A stretch of 64,000 nt of DNA, taken from NCBI RefSeq assembly GCF_024585285.1, contig NZ_CP040755.1, forward strand, positions 3,658,001-3,722,000, read 5' to 3'. The DNA comes from Colwellia sp. M166 (lineage in GTDB: Bacteria; Pseudomonadota; Gammaproteobacteria; Enterobacterales; Alteromonadaceae). The notes beneath the pieces are model-generated. The model saw only the letters and a program-made list of their open reading frames with translations. It was not told the DNA's origin and did no database searches. A program made the translations under genes and the position numbers. This document shows, piece by piece, positions 38,994 to 48,761 of the stretch; positions within the stretch are counted from its first letter, which is position 1, and each line of letters opens with the position of its first letter.

Positions 38994-39415
38994 TGGCAAC
39001 TTCTAAAGAGGAATTTGAAAAAGCATTTAGGATCTTGAGTCAGTTCGAAAGGCAGTTAATACCTACAGAGGATTTTTGTTGGGAATATATTACTGATCGT
39101 GTAGAACCATCAAAACCGACATTATGGCGTAATATAGAATTTCGAGATGAATATGACAGAGTGAAAAAGCTTGTTAAAAGCTATAAGGAAGGTGACGTTG
39201 TATTTGACTTGGTAACATCCCAAGAATCCTTAAAAGATGCGGAGATTAAAAAGTTAAAAGAAGAAGTATGCCTACTTAAAGAGCAACTAAGTCGTGAAAG
39301 AGAAAGGCTTGCTTATGCCGCTGTAGTGGCTAGAAGAGAAAATATAGATCCAACAATGTTTGAAGAATCGAGCCCTCTAATAGGCGCAATTGCGAGGCGA
39401 AAAAAACATGGCTAA
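38993..39415 (+). CDS. gmtX: Small HTH/coiled-coil accessory protein, GmtX-like
   Basis: A 140-residue protein whose GTG start overlaps the gmtZ stop by one base, with GGAGGGG upstream. The N-terminal half (about 1-60) looks like a helix-turn-helix (ITDRVEPSKPTLWRNIEFRDEYDRV). The second half is a coiled coil (about 75-115, EIKKLKEEVCLLKEQLSRERERL). This layout resembles the small DNA-binding partners that accompany recombinase trios, such as TnpC of Tn554. In GMT modules this position is held by GmtX. The role as a recombination co-factor is inferred. Confidence 0.65.
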   Translation: MATSKEEFEKAFRILSQFERQLIPTEDFCWEYITDRVEPSKPTLWRNIEFRDEYDRVKKLVKSYKEGDVVFDLVTSQESLKDAEIKKLKEEVCLLKEQLSRERERLAYAAVVARRENIDPTMFEESSPLIGAIARRKKHG

Positions 39416-39845
39416 TGGTCAACAAAAAGCTCAGCAAAACCTCGATGCGTTTCAGTCTTGGGTAGCAACTCAACAGGATGATGACTTTAAACAAATTGCT
39501 TTCAGAGGCAAGCTAAATCGTATTGAAGTGGCTAAAGCCGTAGGCTGTGGTAAGTCAGCGTTAAATCAAAATCCTGAGTTACGAGAATCCTTACAACAAT
39601 TAGAAGATAACCTGCGCAACAAAGGTGTGCTGCCACCACTGACCGTCACCGCAAAAAAAGAAGCAGACAAGCCAAAGCAATACGATAATACGTCGAATCG
39701 CAAGTCACTTGATTCAAAACGCTTATCAGCACTGGAGGCTGAAAACATTGAATTAAAAACCAAAGTGAAAGAGCTTGAAGGTAAACTTGAGCGCTTTGGT
39801 GAATTGTCAGAAACCTTGTCAGAAATGGGATTCATGCCACGATGA
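39408..39845 (+). CDS. VPA1267-like small HTH/coiled-coil protein
   Basis: A 145-residue protein overlapping the end of the GmtX-like gene by 8 bases; ATG 39408 is preferred over an in-frame TTG at 39390. The N-terminal part (about 20-55) has an HTH-like stretch (KLNRIEVAKAVGCGKSALNQNPELRESL). The C-terminal part is a Leu-heptad coiled coil (about 100-135, ALEAENIELKTKVKELEGKL). The shared layout with the preceding protein suggests two related DNA-binding accessory factors. Its stop overlaps the next start by four bases (ATGA). The VPA1267 family name is recalled from gamma-mobile-trio loci, not verified. Confidence 0.6.
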   Translation: MANGQQKAQQNLDAFQSWVATQQDDDFKQIAFRGKLNRIEVAKAVGCGKSALNQNPELRESLQQLEDNLRNKGVLPPLTVTAKKEADKPKQYDNTSNRKSLDSKRLSALEAENIELKTKVKELEGKLERFGELSETLSEMGFMPR

Positions 39846-41995
39846 ATGCCGCCTTACACGAAGACCAATTACGCGTCACCAGTATCCCCTATACCTCATC
39901 AAAGATGGTGATATTCAGCGGTACACCGCTAAAGAAAAGCTCTTACAGATCCAACAGCGGTAAATATTATGTCACTATAAAGACAGACCCTAATACATTG
40001 CCTGTACAACCTACTATCGGACAGTATTGGTCAGTCAAAGGAAGTCGAAAAGTCGGAAGTGTGGACATAGGCGATTACGTGATGCAGCAGCATACCTACG
40101 AGTCACCTGAGCATGTTGAATGTACTTTACCAGAAACAGGTGAACAGCTAATCCGATTCATCACCAGAGAAAGTGCCTTTAAAGGTATTGGTGAAAGTAA
40201 AGCGAGGGCACTCTGGGAGCTTTTAGGTAAGAGTTTTCATGCAACCTTAAGAAAAGACACACCAGAGTCAAGAGCGAAACTTAGAACCGTTCTGAGCGAA
40301 GATTCCATTATCGCATTGTTTGAGGGCTATGCTAAATACAAGAATCTAGCTTACTGCAATTGGATGTCTGAACACAAGATACCTGCCAGTGTTCAGCAGC
40401 GTTTGCTGAAGTATCACACTGAGCAATCCATTGAAGCAATTAAACAGAATCCTTATGTGCTAATTGGTTTCGGCATGAGTTTTACAGAGGTGGACGCTCT
40501 TTCTCAAGCACAACTTGAGGTTACAACAAATGATGACAGACGATTGAGCGCAGCGCTTGAAATAGCAATACGCAAAGAGATTGAGAAAGGCCATACCTAC
40601 ACGATACAAGCTGATTTACGGACTTATTTAACCAAGTTACTCAAAGACAAAGAACTTATCGCTAAAGCCTTTAAAGCTGGATATGACAAAGCCCAGTATC
40701 TATTAAACTACGCAACTGGCACCTACCATCCAACGGCTCAACTATTGATGGAAAATGTCGTTGCCAAACGACTCAAGGCGCTTGCCAGTCAAAATAACTT
40801 GTATGACGAATATGCAAATTCTGCATATTGCTCTGCGGTTGGTGAATTACCTTATGAACTAACAAAGAAGCAAGTCGAGGCGGTCACTACATGCCTAGAT
40901 AACGCAGTAAGCTGTATTACAGGTGGCGCTGGCACAGGAAAAACGACAGTGCTTAGAACAGCATTGCGTGCCTATAATTCAATGGGGTTCGAAATACATG
41001 CAGTAGCCTTAAGTGGTCGTGCGGCAATGCGCTTGCATGAGTCAATTGGTTTTATCACTTTAACAATTGCCAAGTTACTGAGAAATGAACCGATTGATTC
41101 AGATAAACAAAAACATCTGCTCGTTATTGATGAAGCTAGCATGATTGATTTACCGATCATGTACCGCCTGGTAAATCACATTCACCCCTCAGTGCGAATT
41201 ATCTTTACTGGTGACCCCGACCAGCTTCCACCAATTGGCTGCGGTAAAGTGCTAGCGGATATTGTTGCATCTAAAGCTATTTCAAACACAATGCTCGACA
41301 TCGTGAAACGTCAGGAAGGCTCTACGGGTATCCCTGAGTATTCGAAACTAATTAATCAAGGAAAAGTACCAGAGCAACTCACTACTGGCGCAATTCATTT
41401 CCACGAAACAAATAAGAAAGAGATATCTCAAGTTTGCTGTGAATTGTATCAACAATCTCCTGGAAATAGCCGAATTATGGCACCAACCAAAGCACTGGTT
41501 GCTGAAATCAATAAGCTCACTCAAGAGGCTGTTAATCACAGTGGCAGCAGGCTTGAGTTTGAAATGAATGGTGAAAAATTATTTCAAAATCTGCGCCTTA
41601 ATGACACTATTTTATTTACGCAGAATCACTATGATAAAGGCATTCAGAACGGCTCGCTTGGTACACTCACAAGTGTTGAGTCATCTGGAGAGGCTTATGG
41701 TGAAGTGACACTCGATACCGGAGATAAGATTGAAGTTACTCAAGCCGTGCTTGATTGTATGGAGCTGGGTTATGCGATAACGCTCCACAAAGCACAAGGC
41801 TCTCAGTTTCCACGCATTATCATTGCGCTACAAAAAGGACGCATTGTAGACAGAGCATGGTTATATACGGCTATCACTAGGGCTGAAAGTGAAATCCATA
41901 TCGTTGGCTCAGAAGATGATTTTAGAGCAATCACTGAGGCACCAAGTCATTCACATCGGCGTAATAGTTATCTTGTTGAGCTTTTAAAAAGATAA
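39842..41995 (+). CDS. RecD2-like SF1 DNA helicase of the recombinase operon
   Basis: A 717-residue SF1B helicase. The N-terminal region (about 90-230) carries helix-hairpin-helix-like segments (GIGESKARALWELLGK). The motor then has Walker A GGAGTGKT (361-368), motif II VIDEASMIDLPI, motif III GDPDQLPPIGCGKVL, and a C-terminal UvrD_C_2 segment (GYAITLHKAQGSQFPRIIIAL) with the AITRAE motif. This architecture matches RecD2/YrrC helicases. The four-base start overlap ties it to the recombinase operon, so a role in processing or replicating the excised island is plausible but inferred. Confidence 0.8.
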   Translation: MNAALHEDQLRVTSIPYTSSKMVIFSGTPLKKSSYRSNSGKYYVTIKTDPNTLPVQPTIGQYWSVKGSRKVGSVDIGDYVMQQHTYESPEHVECTLPETGEQLIRFITRESAFKGIGESKARALWELLGKSFHATLRKDTPESRAKLRTVLSEDSIIALFEGYAKYKNLAYCNWMSEHKIPASVQQRLLKYHTEQSIEAIKQNPYVLIGFGMSFTEVDALSQAQLEVTTNDDRRLSAALEIAIRKEIEKGHTYTIQADLRTYLTKLLKDKELIAKAFKAGYDKAQYLLNYATGTYHPTAQLLMENVVAKRLKALASQNNLYDEYANSAYCSAVGELPYELTKKQVEAVTTCLDNAVSCITGGAGTGKTTVLRTALRAYNSMGFEIHAVALSGRAAMRLHESIGFITLTIAKLLRNEPIDSDKQKHLLVIDEASMIDLPIMYRLVNHIHPSVRIIFTGDPDQLPPIGCGKVLADIVASKAISNTMLDIVKRQEGSTGIPEYSKLINQGKVPEQLTTGAIHFHETNKKEISQVCCELYQQSPGNSRIMAPTKALVAEINKLTQEAVNHSGSRLEFEMNGEKLFQNLRLNDTILFTQNHYDKGIQNGSLGTLTSVESSGEAYGEVTLDTGDKIEVTQAVLDCMELGYAITLHKAQGSQFPRIIIALQKGRIVDRAWLYTAITRAESEIHIVGSEDDFRAITEAPSHSHRRNSYLVELLKR

Positions 41996-42294
41996 AGATA
42001 AAAATAAAATTTGTTACATTGGGGAGTGACTACGTGTACAAGCGGAGATAAGTTGTGTGTTAACGCGAAGCGTTATCCACATCTTATTCTGGGTTCTTGC
42101 GTAGCAAGATGTGCCTGTAGTTGAATGACCATAAAAAATTAATTGTGCACTCATTTGTAACTAGCTCCTGGACGAAAAGGATTAAAGTATTTACCTTGCA
42201 TTGTAGGGGCGGGGTTAGAAAAAGTAAGAGCAAGCCTCAATAATTGGCGATCAGAATTTTTGTCATTGTATTTCATAAAAACACGCTACTTTTT
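41996..42294. other. Convergent intergenic region with two nested stem-loops
   Basis: TAACGCGAAGCGTTA (42061-42075) is a 6-bp stem with a GAA loop, extendable outward with TGTG/CACA. CACATCTT (42078-42085) pairs with AAGATGTG (42106-42113), and inside it TCTTGC-GTA-GCAAGA (42095-42109) can fold instead. Such closely packed hairpins between converging genes may be terminators or a recombination/replication site. Nothing else is seen. Confidence 0.45.
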
Positions 42295-43426
42295 TTACTT
42301 GTCAAATAAGACATTGGAGCTAGTGAAAATCACTAAGTTCTTACAACACCGTGTCAAAGCTACATAGAAATTTTTGGGACAATCGAACTTATGAGCATCA
42401 AGAATTGCGACAGTATCAAACTCTAATCCCTTCGTAAGAAGGGTTGTGCCTATACATTTTCCTTCAGTTTTCCTGCCGACCCTACGCATCAAGTTTTTAT
42501 GTGCCAGCATCGATTCGTGTACAGAAATATCTTGCCGATAAGAATCCTTCAACGACTTAGTTATGCTGTTCACTAACTCCCTACGTCTTGAAGATCTTAA
42601 GCGCAGATCATATCGAAGGAACTGGATTAAATTATAGAAAGATTCAGAACTAGGATTATCCAATAGCGTTGATATTATAGTAGTTAATTTGGAAGATAGT
42701 TCTTTCTCTGCACCCTGTTTGTTTTTGATATTGAAGTCCTCCTTAATCGAAGAAGGCTTCACACTAAACCAATCACTAAGCCCTTTATTCTTATTGTTGG
42801 TAGGGCTAGTTTTGTAAAAAAGGCCACACAATATATTGAATATTTTCTTCAAAGGCTTCGGTGAACGTTTTACAGATGATATAAAACTATCTATTTCTAT
42901 AGCTAAACTATAGAAAGTCTTGTCATCAATGGCTTCGAGTAAATTTACGGACTTTGTAAAGTCAACTTTACTAAGGATATCAAGTCTATCTTTGATGCCT
43001 CCCTTCTTTACCATTTTTCCATTTACTTCCTCTATGTATTCAGGGGTAATTATTAGTAGATTGTCGAAATCAGGATTTGAATTCTTATTCGCGATTAAAT
43101 TAGAAAGTCGCTCTCTATAGTTGCTATCTTTCCTATTTAAATCACCGTCTTTAACTTTGATTACATAAAAAGCAGCCTTTGTATTCATTTCACAAGTGAT
43201 GGCTTCGGACTTGGACAGAGGCTCTCTAAAACTTTTAATTATGTCGCCTAAAGCATAATTATTTCCCTTTTTTCGCCATCGAAATGGAATATCAAGTTCC
43301 GCAGCAAGTTCAAAATTAGATAGGTCTTTATCAAAATCAACCAGTGTTGCGTAATATCATGAAGCCGATCGGTCAATACTATTCAAGCCGATCACTTTTT
43401 TGTCTGCCAGTAGACCTTAGTAAAAT

Positions 43427-44191
43427 CTAACTTGAGTGATCGCCATCAGTCAAGGAATTTAGTTTTTTTCGCATCGATTCGCCTTTTAATTCCAACTTTA
43501 TTGCTCCGTGAACAAGCCGATCTAGGATCGCATCAGCATGTGTCGATTCTCCGATCATTTCATACCAATTTTCTATCGGTAATTGGCTGGCAATTAAGGT
43601 CGATTTTGTGTCATATCTCGCATCAATTAATTCCAGTAAATCACTGCGTTGTTGAGCTGTTAATGGCTCTAATCCCCAATCATCTAGGATCAGTAAATTG
43701 GCAGAGCTAAGCTTGTTGATCAGTTTTCGATAACTACCATCGGCTTGCGCTAAGAACATCTTTTCTAATAGCTCTTTAAGCCTAAAATAATAAACGCTAC
43801 TCCCTTGTTGGCAGTGGTTTTGACCAAGAGCACAAGCGAGGTAAGTTTTGCCACACCCCGTTGCTCCCGTGATCAAAATGTTTTGGTGAAGGCGTAGCCA
43901 TTCACCTTGTGCTAATGAACGGATCTGAGTTTTATCTAGTTGTCGTGCTGCGCCATAGTTGAGTTGAGCAAGCGTACCGCCAACTCTGAACTTTGCTTGT
44001 CGAGTTAGGCGGTCAATTTTACGCTGATCACGCTGAGTTATTTCATGGTCAAGCAATAAGCTTAGTCGCTCTTCGAAGCTTTGTTCAACGTAGAGATTGG
44101 GTTGCTCATATTGCTGCAATAGTGCATCACGTATACCGCTTAGCTTTAAGTTACTTAACTGGTTATTGACTTGTTGATTGATATTTTGCAT
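43427..44191 (-). CDS. istB: istB ATPase of IS21 element 2
   Basis: A 254-residue helper ATPase, full length for the family. Walker A is GATGCGKTYLACALG, Walker B lies in LLILDDWGLEPLTAQQ, and STHADAILDRLVHGAIKLEL and ESMRKKL are typical C-terminal blocks. The N-terminal part (NLKLSGIRDALLQQYEQPN and FEERLSLLLDHE) matches IstB and shows which frame the broken copy in element 1 should have. IstB remodels target DNA and activates the IstA transposase. Confidence 0.95.
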   Translation of the reverse strand: MQNINQQVNNQLSNLKLSGIRDALLQQYEQPNLYVEQSFEERLSLLLDHEITQRDQRKIDRLTRQAKFRVGGTLAQLNYGAARQLDKTQIRSLAQGEWLRLHQNILITGATGCGKTYLACALGQNHCQQGSSVYYFRLKELLEKMFLAQADGSYRKLINKLSSANLLILDDWGLEPLTAQQRSDLLELIDARYDTKSTLIASQLPIENWYEMIGESTHADAILDRLVHGAIKLELKGESMRKKLNSLTDGDHSS

Positions 44192-44219
44192 AAGATTTCC
44201 TTTGGTTTGTTAGTTTTGA

Positions 44220-45765
44220 TTAATGGTAATAGTTGTTGCCGCGGATATTTTTATGATCAATATCTTGTAGTAAATCACCTTGAGCTTGTGGCAAGGGTTG
44301 CTTATCCAAGCCCTTTTCTAAAATGTTTTTTACTTGTTTTACGCGAGTAACACCTGTGGCTAATGCGCGATGACAGGCTGCTTCAAGACGTTGGTCAGTA
44401 AACTTCTTACCTAGGCTTAATAACCCCATACAAGCACGGTAGCTTTGCTCTGGATGCTTTTTAGCTTGCATCAATTGCATAACAAACTGCTCCGTTGAAC
44501 CACCGAACTTAGCTGCCCAACGTTCGAACCGTTGTGGTGACCATTGCTGCTGCTTTTGATGAGCTATTGGCATATGTAGATCAAGCGTGGTGTGTGCACC
44601 TTCTCGGTGTGATCTTGGGTGAACGGCTACTTGAACACCCTGATGGTAAAGTGTCACCAGTTGACCTGTGGCATGGGCTTCAAGCTTTTGTTTGATCAAG
44701 GTATGAGGTACTGAGTAGTAGTGTTTTTCAACTTCGACATGATAATCAATATGCACGCTTACTTGTTTGACTAAGGTGTAACTGTAAGCCTGTGTGGGTA
44801 GTGGTTTGAGAGCAGGTTTATCAATGGATTCAAACTGACTGAGCCTTGAACCAGGGTGCTTCTTCATTTTCCGCTGGTTTAAGTCGACAAGCAGTTTTTG
44901 TATCTTTAGGTTTAATTGGCGCAAGCTAAAGAAGCTTTCATTGCGAAGCCGTGCCATTATCCAGCGTTCGACAATTTGCACACCCACTTCTGCTTTGGCT
45001 TTATCCTTGGGCTTATAAGGTCTAGCAGGCACAATGACCGTATCATAATGTGTCGCCAATTGTTGGTAGGTTGGATTTAAATCAGGCTCATATCGACAAG
45101 GTTTAGTTACCGCACTTTTTAAGTTGTCAGGGATTACCAGCTCTGGCACACCACCAAGAAACTCAAAACAGCGAGCATGACTCATCACCCAATCTTCTAG
45201 CTTTTGGCTATACGTTGCCTCCGCATACGTATAATTAGATGCGCCCATAACTGCGACAAACACTTGAGCTGTACGGTATTCACCTGTACTAGCATCAACA
45301 ATATTCATAGTTGGGCCGCAGTAATCAACAAACAGTTTTTCACCTGCTTTATGGTTTTGTCGCATGGACGGTTTTTGACATTTAAGCCATGCCTTGTACT
45401 GTCGGCAGAAGTGGGTGTAACTGTAAAATCCTTCCTCGTGTCGCTCTTTGTATTCTTGCCAAAGCAGCAATAGCGTCATGGTTTTGGGTCGCAGCTCCTG
45501 CTGAACTAACAACCAGTCAGGAATACTAAAGCCTTTTAGTCGGGGCTTTGTTTTGAAGAATGCTCGTTGCAGAGAATGATCATCCCATTTTTCATCAAGC
45601 GGCCAGCAAGTGATACCTAACTCTGCTGATTTACAGGCATATTTAGAAACAATTGAAGGTGAAATAGATAAGCTGTTTGCTATCTTTCGATGACTGAGTT
45701 TACAGTCGTATTTTTAGTCTTAAAATCTCTTTAAGTTTACGCATTGAAATAGGTGCCGTTGGCAT
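44220..45765 (-). pseudogene. istA: istA transposase of IS21 element 2, frameshifted near the 5' end
   Basis: A DDE transposase whose frame from ATG 45765 (MPTAPISMRKLKEILRLK) is broken by one extra A in the run at 45711-45715; beyond it the protein continues as LSHRKIANSLSISP, WPLDEKW and SIPDWLL. Ignoring that base gives 514 residues. The catalytic core is complete: KLFVDYCGPT, VIPDNLKSAV and KAEVGVQIVERW. A start at 45512 would lack the DNA-binding domain, so the element is probably immobile unless slippage restores the frame. Confidence 0.85.
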
Positions 45766-46495
45766 GGTTATTCTCATCATCAAAAATGAAAAGAATAACG
45801 GTTAGAAACACCTACTGGATAGACAAAAATGAGTATAAATTGAACGATACCATTCAAGCCGATCACTCAATACCATTTTGACCAAAAAGTGATCTGCATC
45901 GATGGTATTGAGTGATCGCGATGGATAGTATTAAGTGATCGGCTTAGATGGTATTAGGTGATCGCGATGCATGAGAATATGCAAGTGTATCTTTAAAGTC
46001 GAAAATTCCCTGTAGAGGATCTCCTAATAATCTAGTAGGCATACACTTTGAGAGGGAAAGAATCACCAAATGTTGAGCTAGGGAACAATCCTGATATTCA
46101 TCAACGAAAAGCCCTTGATAAGATGACCTAATAACTTTCTGAACTAAGCTAAGGCCAACAATATAACTGGCTTTATCAACGATGAAAGAGTGGTAACATT
46201 GGTCTAATTTACTATTCACTCCCTGCGGTGGTATTTCGTCATTAGGCCAAAATGAATGTACATATTTTCGGCAAAAGCTACTTATGGTTTCGACAGAATA
46301 AAGACCAGAACTTATCTTCATGTCTGTTAGCTTTTGTTTGATAGAAGCTACACCAGCATGAGTGTGAGTTAAAATCAGCTGTCTACCTTCGGTATACTTT
46401 AAACACTCTGCAATCGTATGTGTTTTGCCATACCCCGCAGGAGCAATGAGCAAAGACCTTTCCTTTTCTACAAATGATTTGTAATCCATAATGTC

Positions 46496-48223
46496 TTATG
46501 AGCCTATCCACTCGGAAATTCCGTTGATTGCTTTATAAAGTGAACTTTCAATACAAAGCTTGTCAAAATTTTTGAAAATCACTTCTCCAATCTTTTCACC
46601 ATGATGCTGTTGTTTAAACCAGTCTCTTTTTACTTCACCAGCTTTAGGAGTAAACTTAGACATGATCGTTTCTCTTAATTCCATGGTATTCTCCCATGAA
46701 TCAATTTCAACATGTTTTTGCTCTGAGAATACATTATTGAATGAACTGGGTGCCTGATTCGAAGCATAGTTGAGAAGTTCTAAAACACCTTCCCATGGCA
46801 AATCTTTAAATATTTGCTGTTCAATACACAGATCTTCCTCGCAATCAAACACACTAATATCTCTCAATTTCCAGTCTGGTTTTTTATTATTAATTTTACT
46901 TAAATCAGAATCACAGAATATTGCAGTTTTAATACCAGACAGCTCAATCTCATCTACTCTTACATCTATCGTACTTCCTGTACCATCTACATAAGCGCAA
47001 TCTAACAGCGCCATATACTTTTGCCCTTTACTCCCTCGCCATTTATCTATAGCTCTACAGATACCAATTTCCGTTGCTCCTTCACATACAATGACTTTCT
47101 TAGCGAAGAACGCCTCTGGACATGCTCTGACTGTTTTCTGCAAATTGATTTCACGCTCTGAAAAGAAACGCGCAACGACACTGTCATCCTGTTCATTCCG
47201 TAGAACAAGTAATAGAGGTTGAGAACCTAGTTCAGTGATTACTTCTCTTGAATGTGTGGTGAGGAATATTTGACCTGCACCATGTGCACTTAAAGCTCTC
47301 ACAGCCTGTTTTACTCTGTCTGGCTCCAACCCCTGTTCGATTTCGTCGATTAGCATGATTCCACCCTCTCGAACCAATATCGATTGAATCGCTATAGATG
47401 TTAGTCGCTTTGAGCCTTTACCTTTAAGTCTATACGGCACTGATTCGTCGTGTAGAGCTATCATCCCACTCTTAATCAGTAGGTCTTTTGAATCTAATGT
47501 AGTTCTAATATTGGATGCATCAATACCGAGAAGTTCAGCTTGCTCAATAATGCGTTTAGTGGCGTCATCTAACTCGCTAAAATTATTTTTATCTATCTCA
47601 GCTTTAGCCTTACGGAGTTGTTCAATTACTATATTGTTATCAATACCATCTTCAACTTTACCTTCAATTTTACTAAGGTTTAATATGGCATTCAACGGAT
47701 TACCCCGCTTCCAAGAAAAGTGTCTATCGATATAGTCAGATATCAAAAAGCAATTTAGATTAGCTCTATCTTTCGCAGAAATAGGCTTATCTTCGATCTC
47801 TCTATTGCAAGTGACTACCCAATGAGGTTCTAGTGAAGAATCAACCGTCAGCTTTATAGTAAGTGCGGGCAGAAACCCCTCCTCCTCAGGTAAGGTCACA
47901 TCATCTTCGAGTTTTCCTGTTTCTAAATCTAAGGCTCTGACATATAAACCGTAACTATTATCGGCTAAATATTTATCTGGAAAACCGATCATAGATAGAG
48001 TTATTTCAATATTATTAGTTAAATCACTAATGTAAAAGTCTTCATCTGAAAAGGTTAGATTCCAATTAGGAGAAAGTACGGATGAAATAGCTTCAAGAAT
48101 TGTTGTCTTACCACTATCGCCACGCCCTATAATACATACCAATCGTTTATCATGTTCAAGAACTAAGTTTAGCTTTTTTATCCCGCGATAATTATTCACG
48201 TTCAATTCAACAATAGTAGTCAT
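46496..48223 (-). CDS. gajA: Gabija endonuclease GajA (ABC-type ATPase plus TOPRIM, OLD family)
   Basis: A 575-residue protein, the usual GajA size (about 580). Walker A is GRGDSGKTTI (residues 33 on) in an AAA_15-type ABC ATPase, with the ABC signature/Walker B region ILVREGGIMLIDEIEQGLEPDR and the switch His in FLTTHSREV. The C-terminal TOPRIM domain keeps Glu 381 (VCEGATE) and the Asp pair 438/440 (FCDSDLS), so nicking activity is expected. It is the first gene of the pair, starts with a good AAGGAA site, and is intact. In Gabija it nicks phage DNA when nucleotide levels fall. The helicase partner gajB is disrupted. Confidence 0.85.
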   Translation of the reverse strand: MTTIVELNVNNYRGIKKLNLVLEHDKRLVCIIGRGDSGKTTILEAISSVLSPNWNLTFSDEDFYISDLTNNIEITLSMIGFPDKYLADNSYGLYVRALDLETGKLEDDVTLPEEEGFLPALTIKLTVDSSLEPHWVVTCNREIEDKPISAKDRANLNCFLISDYIDRHFSWKRGNPLNAILNLSKIEGKVEDGIDNNIVIEQLRKAKAEIDKNNFSELDDATKRIIEQAELLGIDASNIRTTLDSKDLLIKSGMIALHDESVPYRLKGKGSKRLTSIAIQSILVREGGIMLIDEIEQGLEPDRVKQAVRALSAHGAGQIFLTTHSREVITELGSQPLLLVLRNEQDDSVVARFFSEREINLQKTVRACPEAFFAKKVIVCEGATEIGICRAIDKWRGSKGQKYMALLDCAYVDGTGSTIDVRVDEIELSGIKTAIFCDSDLSKINNKKPDWKLRDISVFDCEEDLCIEQQIFKDLPWEGVLELLNYASNQAPSSFNNVFSEQKHVEIDSWENTMELRETIMSKFTPKAGEVKRDWFKQQHHGEKIGEVIFKNFDKLCIESSLYKAINGISEWIGS

Positions 48224-48429
48224 GCTATATTCCTTTATATGCTTAAAGAGTCACTAAACACCTATAATATATGAACATATGATTAATATATATATCGCTT
48301 GTAAACATCATCCATGTACAGGTACGTGCTAGCAATACGGTCTCTAGTTGTCTCGGACGGCTCAGTGACGTGGTTTAATAGATTCGACTACCCCAGTTAA
48401 GAGATAATGAACTTAACTGGAGATCGAAA

Positions 48430-48723
48430 ATGACAAAACGTAAAAAATATTCAAAAGAATTTAAATTAGATGCCATTGCTTTAGTCAAAGAGCAAGGTTA
48501 CAACCAAGCAGAAGCAGCAAGAAATTTGGGACTTAACCCTAATATGCTTGGTCGCTGGATCAAAGAATCAGAAAGTGATGATGGTCAAGCTTTTCGTGGT
48601 AATGGCAAGTTAACCCCTGAACAGTTAGAGCTTCGTCAATTACGAGAAGAAAATAAGCGCCTTAAAATGGAGCGCGATATATTAAAAAAAGCGACGGTCT
48701 TCTTTGCAAACGAAACGAAGTAA
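48430..48723 (+). CDS. IS3-family transposase OrfA
   Basis: A 97-residue helix-turn-helix protein with the IS3 OrfA pattern: KKYSKEFKLDAIALVKEQGYN, AARNLGLNPNMLGRWIKE, then a leucine-zipper (LELRQLREENKRLKMERDIL). A run of seven A followed by G (about 48683-48690) near its 3' end is the usual -1 slippery site that fuses OrfA to OrfB. It is intact. Confidence 0.93.
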   Translation: MTKRKKYSKEFKLDAIALVKEQGYNQAEAARNLGLNPNMLGRWIKESESDDGQAFRGNGKLTPEQLELRQLREENKRLKMERDILKKATVFFANETK

Positions 48724-48761
48724 TATATTCGTTTATCACCCAATATAAGAAGACCTGGCCA

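Larger units (their letters stand above)
43348..45983 (-). mobile_element. IS21-family element 2 (2636 bp) inside gajB
   Basis: The ends are TGCGTAATATC (43348-43358) and GAGAATATGCA (45973-45983), giving TG...CA termini and imperfect inverted repeats. The target duplication AGTGT is at 43343-43347 and 45984-45988. The 45840-45983 end carries at least four spaced GATCAC/GATCGG-type repeats about 22 bases apart, and the other end two, as expected for IstA binding. The element is related to, but clearly diverged from, element 1. Its istB is intact and its istA is frameshifted. Confidence 0.92.
42295..46489 (-). pseudogene. gajB: Gabija helicase GajB, split by an IS21 element
   Basis: A UvrD-like SF1 helicase. 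The 5' part (46489-45984) has Walker A APAGYGKT (residues 16-23), FVDEYQDCS (motif II) and LLGDPLQGIFDF. The 3' part (43342-42295) has GTTLLTKGLEFDTVAI and YVALTRCCKNLVIF. Joining them with one copy of the 5-bp target duplication gives an uninterrupted 517-residue frame, reading FKDTL-VDFDKD, close to known GajB size. It starts 6 bases after gajA, the standard Gabija order. In Gabija GajB binds GajA and detects DNA ends or unwinding products. The insertion should disable the system. Confidence 0.85.

Noticed and set aside
42295..43188. Independent 297-residue helicase-like gene
   Set aside because: The start is only the first ATG after the IS; the frame continues upstream to the target duplication and joins the gajB 5' part.
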